Shown piece by piece: positions 43,879-52,241 of a DNA stretch of 64,000 bases. Position 1 is the first letter of the stretch; every line of letters starts with the position of its first letter. Under the pieces are notes generated by a model that made no database searches, was not told the DNA's origin, and worked only from the letters and a program-made list of their open reading frames with translations. Both the position numbers and the translations under genes were made by a program. The stretch covers positions 310,001-374,000 of the forward strand of contig NZ_DAMCHJ010000001.1 of the NCBI RefSeq assembly GCF_032104385.1, written 5' to 3'. Source of the stretch: Tissierella sp032104385 (GTDB lineage: Bacteria > Bacillota > Clostridia > Tissierellales > Tissierellaceae).

Positions 43879-45165
43879 TTAACAATTTGAAATTGGTGTT
43901 AGCTTCTCCAGTCCGCCCATATATGGTCTTAACACTTCTGGAATAACTACTGTGCCATCTTCTTCTTGGTAGTTTTCAAGTATGGCAGCAAAGGTTCTGC
44001 CTACTGCTAAACCTGAACCATTTAAAGTATGGACAAATTCAACCTTTCCTGTATCTTCCTTTCTATATCTAATATTTGCACGTCTAGCTTGGAAATCTTC
44101 GAAATTACTACAGCTTGAAATCTCTACATATCTACCATAGGATGGCATCCATACTTCTATATCATAGGTTTTTGCAGATGAAAAGCCTAAATCTCCACTG
44201 CAAAGAGATACTACTCTATATGGCAATCCTAATTGTTTCAGAACTTCTTCCGCATTATTGGTTAATTTCTCTAACTCATCATATGAACTTTCAGGAGCTA
44301 CAAATTTAACTAATTCTACTTTATCAAACTGATGATTTCTTATAAGCCCTCTAGTATCTCTACCTGCTGCTCCTGCTTCTTGTCTAAAACAAGGTGTATA
44401 AGCTGTATAATATATAGGTAGACTCTTTTCACTTAATATATTATCTCTTTCTAAGTTAGTAAGTGGAACTTCAGCTGTTGGTACAAGAAAATAGTCTTTA
44501 CTAGGTAAATGAAACATATCTTCTTCAAACTTTGGTAGTTGACCTGTACCTATCATACTATTCCTATTTACCATAAAGGGAGTTGCCATCTCAGTGTATC
44601 CATGATTCTCAGTGTGTAAATTAAGCATAAACTGCGTAATAGCTCTTTCTAATCTTGCTCCTAATCCCCTAAATACTGTGAATCGAGCTCCTGTAATCTT
44701 CGTAGCATTTTCAAAATCTAGTATATTTAAGTCTGTACCTATATCCCAATGAGCTTTTGCTTCAAATTCAAATTTCTTTGGTTCTCCAAATTTTCTTATT
44801 TCTACATTATTAGTATCATCTTTTCCTTCTACTACAGATTCATGGGGCGCATTTGGTATTTGAAGTAGAGTATTCCTTAGTTCTTCATCTATTTCCTTTA
44901 CTTTAACATCCAATTCCTTTACCTTTTCTGATAACTCCTTCATTTCAGCAAATATATGGGAAGCATCTTTCCCCTCCTTTTTAAGTTTGGGAACTTCTTT
45001 TGATGCAAGGTTTTGCTTTGCTTTCATTTCTTCCACTTCTACAAGAATAGCTCTTCTTTTCTCATCTAATTCAAGAACTTTATTAATCGGAAAATCTCCT
45101 TTTCTTTTCTGTAAAGCCTTTATTACTTCATCTGAATTTGATCTAATTCTTCTAATATCTAACAT
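43879..45165 (-). CDS. serS: seryl-tRNA synthetase
   Basis: 428 residues from MLDIRRIRSNSDEV. AAGGAGG lies 8 bases before this ATG; the frame continues upstream without a better start. The N-terminal tRNA-binding coiled coil (to about residue 110) is followed by the class II core with motif 2 CFRQEAGAAGRDTRGLIRNHQF and motif 3 HTLNGSGLAVGRTFAAILEN. It charges tRNA-Ser. Expression is expected to be controlled by the T-box upstream. Confidence 0.97.
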   Translation of the reverse strand: MLDIRRIRSNSDEVIKALQKRKGDFPINKVLELDEKRRAILVEVEEMKAKQNLASKEVPKLKKEGKDASHIFAEMKELSEKVKELDVKVKEIDEELRNTLLQIPNAPHESVVEGKDDTNNVEIRKFGEPKKFEFEAKAHWDIGTDLNILDFENATKITGARFTVFRGLGARLERAITQFMLNLHTENHGYTEMATPFMVNRNSMIGTGQLPKFEEDMFHLPSKDYFLVPTAEVPLTNLERDNILSEKSLPIYYTAYTPCFRQEAGAAGRDTRGLIRNHQFDKVELVKFVAPESSYDELEKLTNNAEEVLKQLGLPYRVVSLCSGDLGFSSAKTYDIEVWMPSYGRYVEISSCSNFEDFQARRANIRYRKEDTGKVEFVHTLNGSGLAVGRTFAAILENYQEEDGTVVIPEVLRPYMGGLEKLTPISNC

Positions 45166-45189
45166 ATATATAACCTCCTTAAATTTTTC

Positions 45190-45386
45190 AAAGTTTCGCA
45201 ACTCAAATCTATTTATTCGCTACGCTCATATAGATTTGACCCTAACGGGTACTCCCAATGATAAATTCTACATTAAGGTTGGTGCTCATTGCGTTTGACC
45301 TACTAAAGCTCACAACCTTATTCTACCCCGTAGGGCATAATTCGGTGGTGTCCGTTAGGACCTATCATTCGGCTAAGTTAGGTCAT
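45190..45386. repeat. structured intergenic element, copy A (in the serS leader)
   Basis: It shares with 47436-47540 an identical 25-bp string (45279-45303 versus 47480-47504), an end GTTAGGTCAT, and a similar opening (agtttcgcaactcaaat versus agtttcgagactgaaat). It contains inverted pairs such as TGACCTA...TAGGTCA. It separates the T-box terminator from the serS ribosome binding site. It is longer than copy B because of extra internal dyads. Confidence 0.7.
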
Positions 45387-45585
45387 AAAAAAACTCTCGA
45401 TCCCCACATAATAGTAGGGACGAGAGTATTCCCGCGTTGCCACCCTAGTTAGCCAAAAAGGCTCACTCGAAATTTATTAGCTCAGGGTTGGATTCAATAT
45501 TTCACCTTATCAATTTCCACCATCCATTGACTCTCTAAAAAAGTTAGATATTTACTATTTCCCTTCTCTGCTAGGTATTTAATTA
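45387..45585 (-). ncRNA. T-box riboswitch controlling serS
   Basis: On the minus strand the leader carries the T-box core AGGGTGGCAACGCGG followed by a terminator: CTCTCGTCCC pairs with GGGGATCGAGAG, then seven T (45387-45393). A stem I of about 100 nt contains GAATCCAACCCTGAG near its 3' side, where TCC is a likely serine specifier codon. Uncharged tRNA-Ser would stabilise the antiterminator and switch serS on. Confidence 0.9.
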
Positions 45586-45590
45586 TAGAT

Positions 45591-45618
45591 ATTATAGCAT
45601 AAAATTTATAATTGTCAA
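45591..45618 (-). promoter_or_regulatory. serS leader promoter
   Basis: TTGACA (45613-45618) and TATAAT (45591-45596) on the minus strand with a 16-bp spacer. Transcription would begin at the T-box. Confidence 0.8.
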
Positions 45619-45629
45619 GGAGTAAAAAT

Positions 45630-45670
45630 AAAATATCCATTAAATAGTTTAAACTTTTAATGGATATTTT
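45630..45670 (-). terminator. terminator downstream of the EIIC-type transporter
   Basis: The 15-bp stem AAAATATCCATTAAA/TTTAATGGATATTTT with an 11-nt loop is about 110 bp past the transporter stop. Confidence 0.75.
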
Positions 45671-45779
45671 CATCTTTTGCTATTTATAATATTTTATCTT
45701 TTGTATGGGAAGACTTATGCTCCCATTTCTTTTATACCCCCCAATCGTATGTTAAAACATTGATTTTTATTTTTAAGCC

Positions 45780-46808
45780 TTATAATTTCATATCCCCTAA
45801 TTTTATAAATCCCTTTTCTCGCATCCATTCTGAAATACCAAAAGATATTATTCCAGGTAAAATAAAATGCATCATAATAATTAAAATTAATGTTTTAGGT
45901 GTAGCACCCATTGCATCTATGGTAGAAAATTGACCTACTAATCCGCTGGTTCCCATTCCTGCACCTATTTTAGTACCTTCCATTTTAAGTATATAAGTAG
46001 ATATAGGTCCTAATATAGCAGATGAAACTATGGCTGGAAGCCAAACCAAGGGATTTTTTACTATATTTGATATTTGTAACATTGATGTACCTATACCTTG
46101 AGCAATAAACCCTCCAAATCCATTTTCCCTATAGGATGCTACTGCAAATCCTATCATATTAGCTGCACATCCTACTGTACTTGCCCCTGCTGCAAGACCT
46201 GATAATCCTAAGGATATGGCAAGAGCTGCTGAACTTATGGGAAGTGTAAGAACTATTCCCATTATTACTGATACTATTATTCCCATTGGTATAGGATGCA
46301 TTTCTGTTGCCTTGTTAATAATCTCTCCCAAAAAATTCATTATCATAGCCATATATGGAGCTATGTACTGTCCAACAAATCCACCTATTATAATAGTAGC
46401 TAATGGAACTAACACTATATCAACTTTAGTTTTCCCACTAATTAGCTTTGAAAATTCTGCTCCTACTAAAGCTGCAATAAAAGCTCCCACAGGCTCTCCT
46501 GTGTTTATAATTGCTGTACTACCTTCAAAATTAATACTTCCTGCACCTATTGCTCCTACTACAACTGAAGCAAAAATACCTAAAGGTGGAGCTCCTACAC
46601 TATATGCTACTCCCGCACCTATTGCTGGTCCCATTAATTTTTGTGCTATGGATCCAAAGTTAATAAGCTCTTGAATACTAAATAATGTTCCTATTTGTTT
46701 AATTATTAGTCCAATAAGTAAAGATGAAAAAAGTCCCCAAGCCATACCATTTAATACTTTAACAAAATAGTTTTGTATGCCACCTTTTGATTGTTTTATT
46801 TCAATCAT
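45780..46808 (-). CDS. PfoR/PTS EIIC-type membrane transporter
   Basis: 342 residues with nine or ten membrane helices, rich in Gly and Ala (GPAIGAGVAYSVGAPPLGIFASVVVGAIGAG; GEPVGAFIAALVGAE; GTSGLVGQFSTIDAMG). This is the stand-alone EIIC-like family that includes PfoR. It has no IIA/IIB domain and no PTS genes nearby, so sugar phosphotransfer is unlikely. Its promoter lies in the 3' end of niaR and carries a dyad operator, suggesting control by the niacin repressor and hence a role in vitamin uptake. The SD (AGGAG) touches the ATG, so the exact start is slightly uncertain. Confidence 0.85.
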   Translation of the reverse strand: MIEIKQSKGGIQNYFVKVLNGMAWGLFSSLLIGLIIKQIGTLFSIQELINFGSIAQKLMGPAIGAGVAYSVGAPPLGIFASVVVGAIGAGSINFEGSTAIINTGEPVGAFIAALVGAEFSKLISGKTKVDIVLVPLATIIIGGFVGQYIAPYMAMIMNFLGEIINKATEMHPIPMGIIVSVIMGIVLTLPISSAALAISLGLSGLAAGASTVGCAANMIGFAVASYRENGFGGFIAQGIGTSMLQISNIVKNPLVWLPAIVSSAILGPISTYILKMEGTKIGAGMGTSGLVGQFSTIDAMGATPKTLILIIMMHFILPGIISFGISEWMREKGFIKLGDMKL

Positions 46809-46821
46809 CTCCTCACTCGCT

Positions 46822-46884
46822 TATAATTACAGCTGTCTTGTCACCTGTAATTATAAATATAACATCCTAATCCTCTTTTATCAA
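46822..46884 (-). promoter_or_regulatory. promoter and candidate NiaR operator of the transporter gene
   Basis: On the minus strand, TTGATA (46879-46884, inside the niaR 3' end) and TATATT (46856-46861) have 17-bp spacing. Directly downstream is a dyad with perfect 11-bp arms TATAATTACAG/CTGTAATTATA around CTGTCTTGTCAC (46822-46855). The inner part ACAGCTGTCTTGTCACCTGT resembles, as far as I recall, the B. subtilis-type NiaR box. Confidence 0.75.
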
Positions 46885-47391
46885 GTATTTTTTTTCTAAA
46901 AGAGCCTCTTTTATTCTTCTTAAGGTGTTTTCATCATCTGCTTCTATAGTATGTAAATGAATACCATCTGTTAAAGAAGATAAGGGCTCTGCTTTAGTTG
47001 CTTTTAAGTTATCTATAAATAAACTTAAATCATGTCTAGAACCTATTTGTAATTGGGATCTTATTTCTCCGTACAAAGGATGCTCTACTATTACATCTAC
47101 AATCTTCCCACCTAAATCGATGATTGTTCTCAATTCTTCTTCCAACTCTTTATTATTTTTATGGGTGCAAACTATGGTCTTCGTTGTTTTTCTTTTTTCA
47201 TGAATTTTAATTATTAAATATCCCTGAGGAGTAGCAAGTATATTTTCTCCTCTGGCCCGTAATATTGCAATATCTTGAACTATTACCTGCCTACTAACAT
47301 CTAGTTGCTCTGATATATCTATTCCTTTAACTGGTTCCTCTGATTTACTTAAAATATTTAATATTTCCTGTCTTCTTTCATTTGCATTCAT
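46867..47391 (-). CDS. niaR: niacin-responsive transcriptional repressor NiaR
   Basis: 174 residues from MNANERRQEIL; AAGGGGTG precedes this ATG, and the upstream ATG seven codons earlier has no ribosome binding site. The N-terminal HTH_11 domain (DISEQLDVSRQVIVQDIAILRARG) is followed by a 3H domain. The three conserved histidines are in VIVEHPLYGEI, GSRHDLSLF and DGIHLHTIE; they bind a metal that is needed for niacin sensing. NiaR represses NAD-synthesis or niacin-transport genes when nicotinate is present. The transporter gene follows it. Confidence 0.93.
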   Translation of the reverse strand: MNANERRQEILNILSKSEEPVKGIDISEQLDVSRQVIVQDIAILRARGENILATPQGYLIIKIHEKRKTTKTIVCTHKNNKELEEELRTIIDLGGKIVDVIVEHPLYGEIRSQLQIGSRHDLSLFIDNLKATKAEPLSSLTDGIHLHTIEADDENTLRRIKEALLEKKYLIKED

Positions 47392-47435
47392 AGAATTCAC
47401 CCCTTCATTCAATTGTGAATTAACAATTTACTCCC

Positions 47436-47540
47436 AGTTTCGAGACTGAAATTTGTTCACTCATTACATTGGTACAAGTTTGGTGCTCATTGCGTTTGAC
47501 CTACCTACGATTTGCAAAAGCACAAATCGGGTTAGGTCAT
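47436..47540. repeat. structured intergenic element, copy B
   Basis: Related to 45190-45386. It forms a clear hairpin: TGACCTA at 47498 pairs with TAGGTCA near 47533, and an inner CGATTTG pairs with CAAATCG around CAAAAG-CA. It lies between the dnaI stop and niaR. Confidence 0.7.
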
Positions 47541-47542
47541 AA

Positions 47543-48523
47543 TCATTCCCATCTAAGATCATGTCCATAAAACTTAAGAGGAATAAATTTATCCAATATC
47601 CTAGAAAACACCCTATCCGTATATGTATCGGATATTTCCTTCGGTGTTAGATTAGTTGATATTATAGTTTTTTTACCTGCTATTATTCTAGTATTTACAA
47701 TATTAAATATCTCCGCATTAGTAAATGTATTAGCTACTTCTGTGCCTAAATCATCTATAATAAGTAAATCTGCTTCAAATAATAAATTGTATTGATAGTC
47801 ATTGTAATTTCTAGTGTCTTTTCCAAATCTATGTTTTTCTATTATTTCAAGTATTGTAAATGCAGTTTGATATATTACTATTTTGTTTTTATCTAAGAGA
47901 GATTTAGCTATACAATTACATAAAAATGTTTTGCCTAAACCTGTAGTACCATAAAGCAACAAATTTTCTCCATTGTTTTCAGTAAAGTTGCTAATAAAAC
48001 CCTCTGCTATACCTACTATATCTATCATGTTTTCCCTAGGTGTCATTCTTTCATTTTCAAAGGGCTCATCTTTAAATATATTAATATTAAAAGATTTAAA
48101 ATTTTCTTTTTGAAGAACATTTTCTATGTTAGACATTTTATATGCACGAGATACTAAGGCTTGTTTCAAACAATTGCATTGATTACCAGTATCCAGATAC
48201 CCTGTATCTTTACAACTCTCACAGTCATATTTAATATCCATATAGTCCACCGGAATATTGGATTCGGTCATTAAATAAGCTTTCTCCATTTTTAGCTTTT
48301 CAATTATCTTTTTTGCATTTTCTATACTTTCTTTATATTTATGTGGATTACCTATTATATATTTGGACATGGAAAGACCTGTTTTAAGAATATCCTCATC
48401 TATCCTTTTAATTGCAGGTATCTTTCTATACACCTTTTCTTTTCTTATTCTCTGTTCATGTAATTGTTTATCTCTTTTTCTCTCATACTCAATTGAAAGT
48501 TCTTTCAATATATCTTTATACAT
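47543..48523 (-). CDS. dnaI: primosomal helicase loader DnaI/DnaC-like
   Basis: 326 residues. The N-terminal helicase-interacting region includes a zinc-binding cluster CESCKDTGYLDTGNQCNC near residue 100. The AAA+ ATPase domain follows with Walker A GTTGLGKTF, Walker B LLIIDDLGTE and a sensor ISTNLTPKEI. It loads DnaB onto DNA. It lies 2 bp downstream of dnaD; dnaB itself is about 2 kb upstream. Confidence 0.94.
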   Translation of the reverse strand: MYKDILKELSIEYERKRDKQLHEQRIRKEKVYRKIPAIKRIDEDILKTGLSMSKYIIGNPHKYKESIENAKKIIEKLKMEKAYLMTESNIPVDYMDIKYDCESCKDTGYLDTGNQCNCLKQALVSRAYKMSNIENVLQKENFKSFNINIFKDEPFENERMTPRENMIDIVGIAEGFISNFTENNGENLLLYGTTGLGKTFLCNCIAKSLLDKNKIVIYQTAFTILEIIEKHRFGKDTRNYNDYQYNLLFEADLLIIDDLGTEVANTFTNAEIFNIVNTRIIAGKKTIISTNLTPKEISDTYTDRVFSRILDKFIPLKFYGHDLRWE

Positions 48524-48525
48524 AT

Positions 48526-49620
48526 TTATACTTCTCCTTTTACCTTCTGGTTATAAGCTTCCCTCTTCCTTCTTGCAATGGTTTCCAATTCCTCAGATGT
48601 ATACTTATCTGTTCTTTGCTCAAAATTATGAAATCTTGTCTTAAGTGGTGTACCCTTTCCCTGAGCAGGTTTTACTACTCTATATTCTTTTTTCTCTTTA
48701 GGTTTGTCCTTTACCTCAATATCTTCTAAAGTCTTAATATCTTTTTCATACCATGATTTAAGGACTCCGTCAATATAATTGACACTAGGATTTGAAACCT
48801 TAGATGAAGCTTCACATCCTTTAAGTACTATCTCCAATGGGAATTTATATTCTTCAAACCACTTATCAATTACTTTCATCTCACCCTGTGTAATGCTTCT
48901 ATTATCAAACCCTAAAGCTCTCATAACTTTTTGATATCTATAAAATTTTTCATCTTGGTTCTTAAAATGTTCTATTATTGCATCCATGTTTGTAAGTCCA
49001 CTATCATACCAATTCCTTATAATACCCTCTATATAATTTACATTTCTTTGTCCTTTTCTTTCTACTCCATAAAAAAAAGCTTTCTCTATTACATCTGGAT
49101 TCATATTATAATTTTCTATCCAAGATAATACTTTTTGTTTTTCAGTAGTTACTGTCTGCCTTCGCATTATATAATCTATCTGATTAAACATTTTATTTAT
49201 AGCAGGTATTTGATTTGCATCAATTAATTCTTGAGGAGTAATGGATTTTGGTTTTTTAATGATTTCTTCTCTACTATTAAATAGGCTAAGGTTATTTTTT
49301 ATGTATAATTGCTTTAAATTTAAAAATTTTACTTTATAGTTATATTTATTATCTTCCTCTCTAGGAATCTTTTTTATTATTCCTTTGCTTTCCCAAAAAT
49401 CCCAAGCCCTTAATACATCTTCCAAAGGTATTTCTAAGTGTTTTGCTATGGTTTTATTATTTACCTCTATTTTTTCATCTCTATCATGAGCATATTTATA
49501 CCCTAGTAAATATACTTTGACATAAGTTCCATTTGCCATGGGCATAAAATCATTTATAAAAATATTTTCTATAGGGGTATCACCTAAATCCATATCTGTA
49601 GTTTCAAGGGTGAAACTCAT
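48526..49620 (-). CDS. dnaD: DnaD-domain replication initiation protein
   Basis: 364 residues. The N-terminal winged-helix DnaD/DnaB-like domain (PIENIFINDFMPMANGTYVKVYLLGY...) is followed by two DnaD C-terminal (DnaB_2) repeats, ending in YIEGIIRNWYDSGL and YIDGVLKSWYEKDI. These YIxGxxxxWY segments are the family signature. It helps open DNA and recruit the helicase loader at origins or restart sites. It is coupled to dnaI. Confidence 0.92.
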   Translation of the reverse strand: MSFTLETTDMDLGDTPIENIFINDFMPMANGTYVKVYLLGYKYAHDRDEKIEVNNKTIAKHLEIPLEDVLRAWDFWESKGIIKKIPREEDNKYNYKVKFLNLKQLYIKNNLSLFNSREEIIKKPKSITPQELIDANQIPAINKMFNQIDYIMRRQTVTTEKQKVLSWIENYNMNPDVIEKAFFYGVERKGQRNVNYIEGIIRNWYDSGLTNMDAIIEHFKNQDEKFYRYQKVMRALGFDNRSITQGEMKVIDKWFEEYKFPLEIVLKGCEASSKVSNPSVNYIDGVLKSWYEKDIKTLEDIEVKDKPKEKKEYRVVKPAQGKGTPLKTRFHNFEQRTDKYTSEELETIARRKREAYNQKVKGEV

Positions 49621-49646
49621 ATTATCAACTCCAATATTTATATCAA

Positions 49647-50240
49647 TTATTTCCTAATTTCAAAAAATCTTTTCTTAGTCAAAACCATTTTATAAATATA
49701 ATTATATATCTTTTTATCCCCTATTACAAAAGAAGATTTTTGTTCCAAATAATACATATTAGACAAATCTAATCCTGAATCAAAAAATTCATCAAGATAA
49801 TATGCCACTGGCTTAAAACCTATCTTTTCATAAACCCTATATGCTCTCTTGTTAAACTCTGCAACTTCTAAGAACATTTTTCTCATATTCATTTTAGTAA
49901 AATAATATCTTAAAAATGTATCTAAAATTTCCGTCCCGTATCCCTTATCTACATGGTTAGGATCTAAAACTATACCTAATGTAGACTCTCTCCTAATTAT
50001 TCTTATATCCTTTATTCCCATATATCCTATTAAATATCCTTCTTCATTCCGTATACCATAATATTTATTAAATAACTTCCTTGCTTTCATTCCATACCAA
50101 ATCTTTATTTCCTTATTATTCATTGGAGGAAAATTATAATCCTCTATCAAAGGATTCTCATGACTTCCCCAATTCCTCATTTCATATACGTCTTCAAGTT
50201 GTAAATCTTTTATGATAATTCTTTTACCCTTAATCTCCAA
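49647..50240 (-). CDS. GNAT-family N-acetyltransferase
   Basis: About 197 residues from a TTG (MEIKGKRIIIKDLQLEDVY) preceded by GGGGTG. The acetyl-CoA loop reads LGIVLDPNHVDKGYGTEIL and the C-terminal part KMFLEVAEFNKRAYRVYEKIGFKPV. This is the RimJ/RimL-like type acting on protein N-termini or small amines; the substrate is unknown. It stands between dnaB and dnaD, on the same strand. Confidence 0.88.
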   Translation of the reverse strand: MEIKGKRIIIKDLQLEDVYEMRNWGSHENPLIEDYNFPPMNNKEIKIWYGMKARKLFNKYYGIRNEEGYLIGYMGIKDIRIIRRESTLGIVLDPNHVDKGYGTEILDTFLRYYFTKMNMRKMFLEVAEFNKRAYRVYEKIGFKPVAYYLDEFFDSGLDLSNMYYLEQKSSFVIGDKKIYNYIYKMVLTKKRFFEIRK

Positions 50241-50364
50241 AGTAATCACCCCGTCGATCAATTTACAATTAACGATTAACAGTTTTAAACTTATTATTAA
50301 ATATCTTTTAACTAATCAGATTATTGCCTTAAGAATAAAAATTCCTATAAGTAAATAATAAACA

Positions 50365-50395
50365 GGATTACAATGAAAAAAGTCTATTGTAATCC
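50365..50395 (-). terminator. hairpin downstream of dnaB
   Basis: The 10-bp stem GGATTACAAT/ATTGTAATCC with an 11-nt loop is about 55 bp past dnaB. The T-tract is weak. Confidence 0.5.
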
Positions 50396-50449
50396 TTAGT
50401 CTCTTTAGATCTTAATAATTATTCTTTGTTAATTGCTAATCGTTAATTG

Positions 50450-51790
50450 TTATTCCCTTGCCATATTAACAAATTTAGTAAATTCCTTCTTAAACACCAA
50501 TTCCAAACTTCCCGTTGGTCCATTTCTGTGCTTTGCTATAATTACTTCTCCAATATTTTTCTTTTCTGAGTCTTCATGATAATATTCATCCCTATATAAG
50601 AATAGTACAACGTCAGCATCCTGTTCTATTGCACCAGACTCCCTTAAGTCCGATAGTATTGGTCTATGATCCGTCCTAAGTTCAGGTGCACGACTAAGCT
50701 GAGATAAAGCTATTACAGGACATTCCATTTCTTTGGCTAAAGCTTTCAATCCTCTAGAAATAGCTGAAATTTCTTGTTGTCTACTTTCTTGACGTCCATC
50801 TAATTGCATTAACTGCAAATAATCTATCATTACAAGGTCTAAACCTTTTTCTATCTTCAATCTCCTACATTTTGCTTTCATTTCCATTAAAGAAATCCCA
50901 GCTGTATCATCTATGAATATCTCTGCTTGAGATAATGGACCCATAGCATTTATAACTTGTATCCATTCTTCTTCAGACAATCTACCTGAAATTATCTTTT
51001 GAAGGTCTACATGGGCAGTGGCTGATATCATTCTTTGTACTAACTGTTCCTTGGACATCTCTAAAGAAAATACAGCTACCTTTGCATTAGCCTTTAAAGC
51101 AGCATTTGTTACAATATTTACAGAAATAGCAGTCTTTCCCATAGATGGTCTAGCTGCTAATAATATTAAATCTGATTTTTGTAATCCAGATAATTTATTA
51201 TCTAAATCTATAAACCCAGTAGTTAAACCTGTCAAAGTTCCTTGGTTTGCAGCTCTTTCTTCTATCTGAGAAAAACTAGATAATAATACTTCATTAAGAG
51301 GAGAGAAACCTTCTCTATGTCTTCCTTGGGTTATATCAAATATGGCCTTTTCTGCATTTTCTATTATCGCATTTACTTCATCTGAATTTTCATAGGATTT
51401 AACTATTACATCATCACATGACTTAATCAATCTCCTAAGTATTGATTTTTCCTCTACTATTTTACAATAGTATTTAACATTAGCAGTGGTTGCTACTCCA
51501 CTGGATAGATTTGCAAGATAAGTAACTCCTCCTGTATTTTCCAATGTTCCCCGTCTTTTAAGTTCTTCTGATAAAGTAATTAAATCTACTGGTTCATTTT
51601 TATTAAATAATATCAATATTGCTTCAAATATCTCTTTATTAGCTTCCTTATAGAAATCATCTGGTCTGATTATTTCAATTGCAGTGTTTATAGCTTCTTT
51701 ATCTAAAATCATAGCCCCAAGAACTGATTGCTCTGCCTCTAGACTATGGGGAGGAATGCGTCCAATCAATCCACTTTCCACTTTTCCCAC
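50450..51790 (-). CDS. dnaB: replicative DNA helicase DnaB
   Basis: 446 residues. The N-terminal domain (PPHSLEAEQSVLGAMI) is followed by the RecA-like helicase core with Walker A ARPSMGKTA near residue 208, DLVMIDYLQLMQ (Walker B) and SDLRESGAIEQDADVV. It unwinds the fork as a hexamer. It is the last gene of the MazG-like/yybS/gdpP/rplI/dnaB cluster, 4 bp after rplI. No intein is present. Confidence 0.97.
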   Translation of the reverse strand: MGKVESGLIGRIPPHSLEAEQSVLGAMILDKEAINTAIEIIRPDDFYKEANKEIFEAILILFNKNEPVDLITLSEELKRRGTLENTGGVTYLANLSSGVATTANVKYYCKIVEEKSILRRLIKSCDDVIVKSYENSDEVNAIIENAEKAIFDITQGRHREGFSPLNEVLLSSFSQIEERAANQGTLTGLTTGFIDLDNKLSGLQKSDLILLAARPSMGKTAISVNIVTNAALKANAKVAVFSLEMSKEQLVQRMISATAHVDLQKIISGRLSEEEWIQVINAMGPLSQAEIFIDDTAGISLMEMKAKCRRLKIEKGLDLVMIDYLQLMQLDGRQESRQQEISAISRGLKALAKEMECPVIALSQLSRAPELRTDHRPILSDLRESGAIEQDADVVLFLYRDEYYHEDSEKKNIGEVIIAKHRNGPTGSLELVFKKEFTKFVNMARE

Positions 51791-51794
51791 CTCA

Positions 51795-52241
51795 TTATTG
51801 TTCTTTTATATTAACATTTAGCTTGGCTACTACCTCTGCATACACTCTTACATCAACTTGAGTATTACCAAGGGACTTTATATTATCCTTTAATTCTATT
51901 TTTCTCTTATCCACATCTATCTTATGTTGTGATTTTAATGCATCAGCTATATCTTTTGATGTAATAGAACCAAATAGTCTTCCACCTTCTCCGGCTTTCC
52001 CTTGAATTGTTACTGTAATAGAATCTATTTTTTCTTTAAGTTTTAAGGCCTCATTATATTCATTTTTCTTTCTTTCTTCTTCTTTTGCCTTCTCTTCCTT
52101 CCATTTCTTTAGATTAGCTGGTGTTGCCTCTACAGCATCGCCCTTTGGTAATAAAAAGTTTCTAGCATAGCCGTCCTTCGCATTTACTAAATCTCCCTCT
52201 TTACCTAATCCCTTCACATCTTTCAATAATATTAATTTCAT
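51795..52241 (-). CDS. rplI: ribosomal protein bL9
   Basis: 148 residues. The N-terminal ribosome-binding domain carries the L9 signature LKDVKGLGKEGDLVNAKDGYARNFLLPK. A connecting helix and the C-terminal rRNA-binding domain (LFGSITSKDIADAL) follow. Its start overlaps the gdpP stop (4 bp). Confidence 0.97.
   Translation of the reverse strand: MKLILLKDVKGLGKEGDLVNAKDGYARNFLLPKGDAVEATPANLKKWKEEKAKEEERKKNEYNEALKLKEKIDSITVTIQGKAGEGGRLFGSITSKDIADALKSQHKIDVDKRKIELKDNIKSLGNTQVDVRVYAEVVAKLNVNIKEQ

Noticed and set aside
45780..46808. Calling the gene a sugar PTS component
   Set aside because: No EIIA/EIIB domain or PTS partner is present; the NiaR context points elsewhere.
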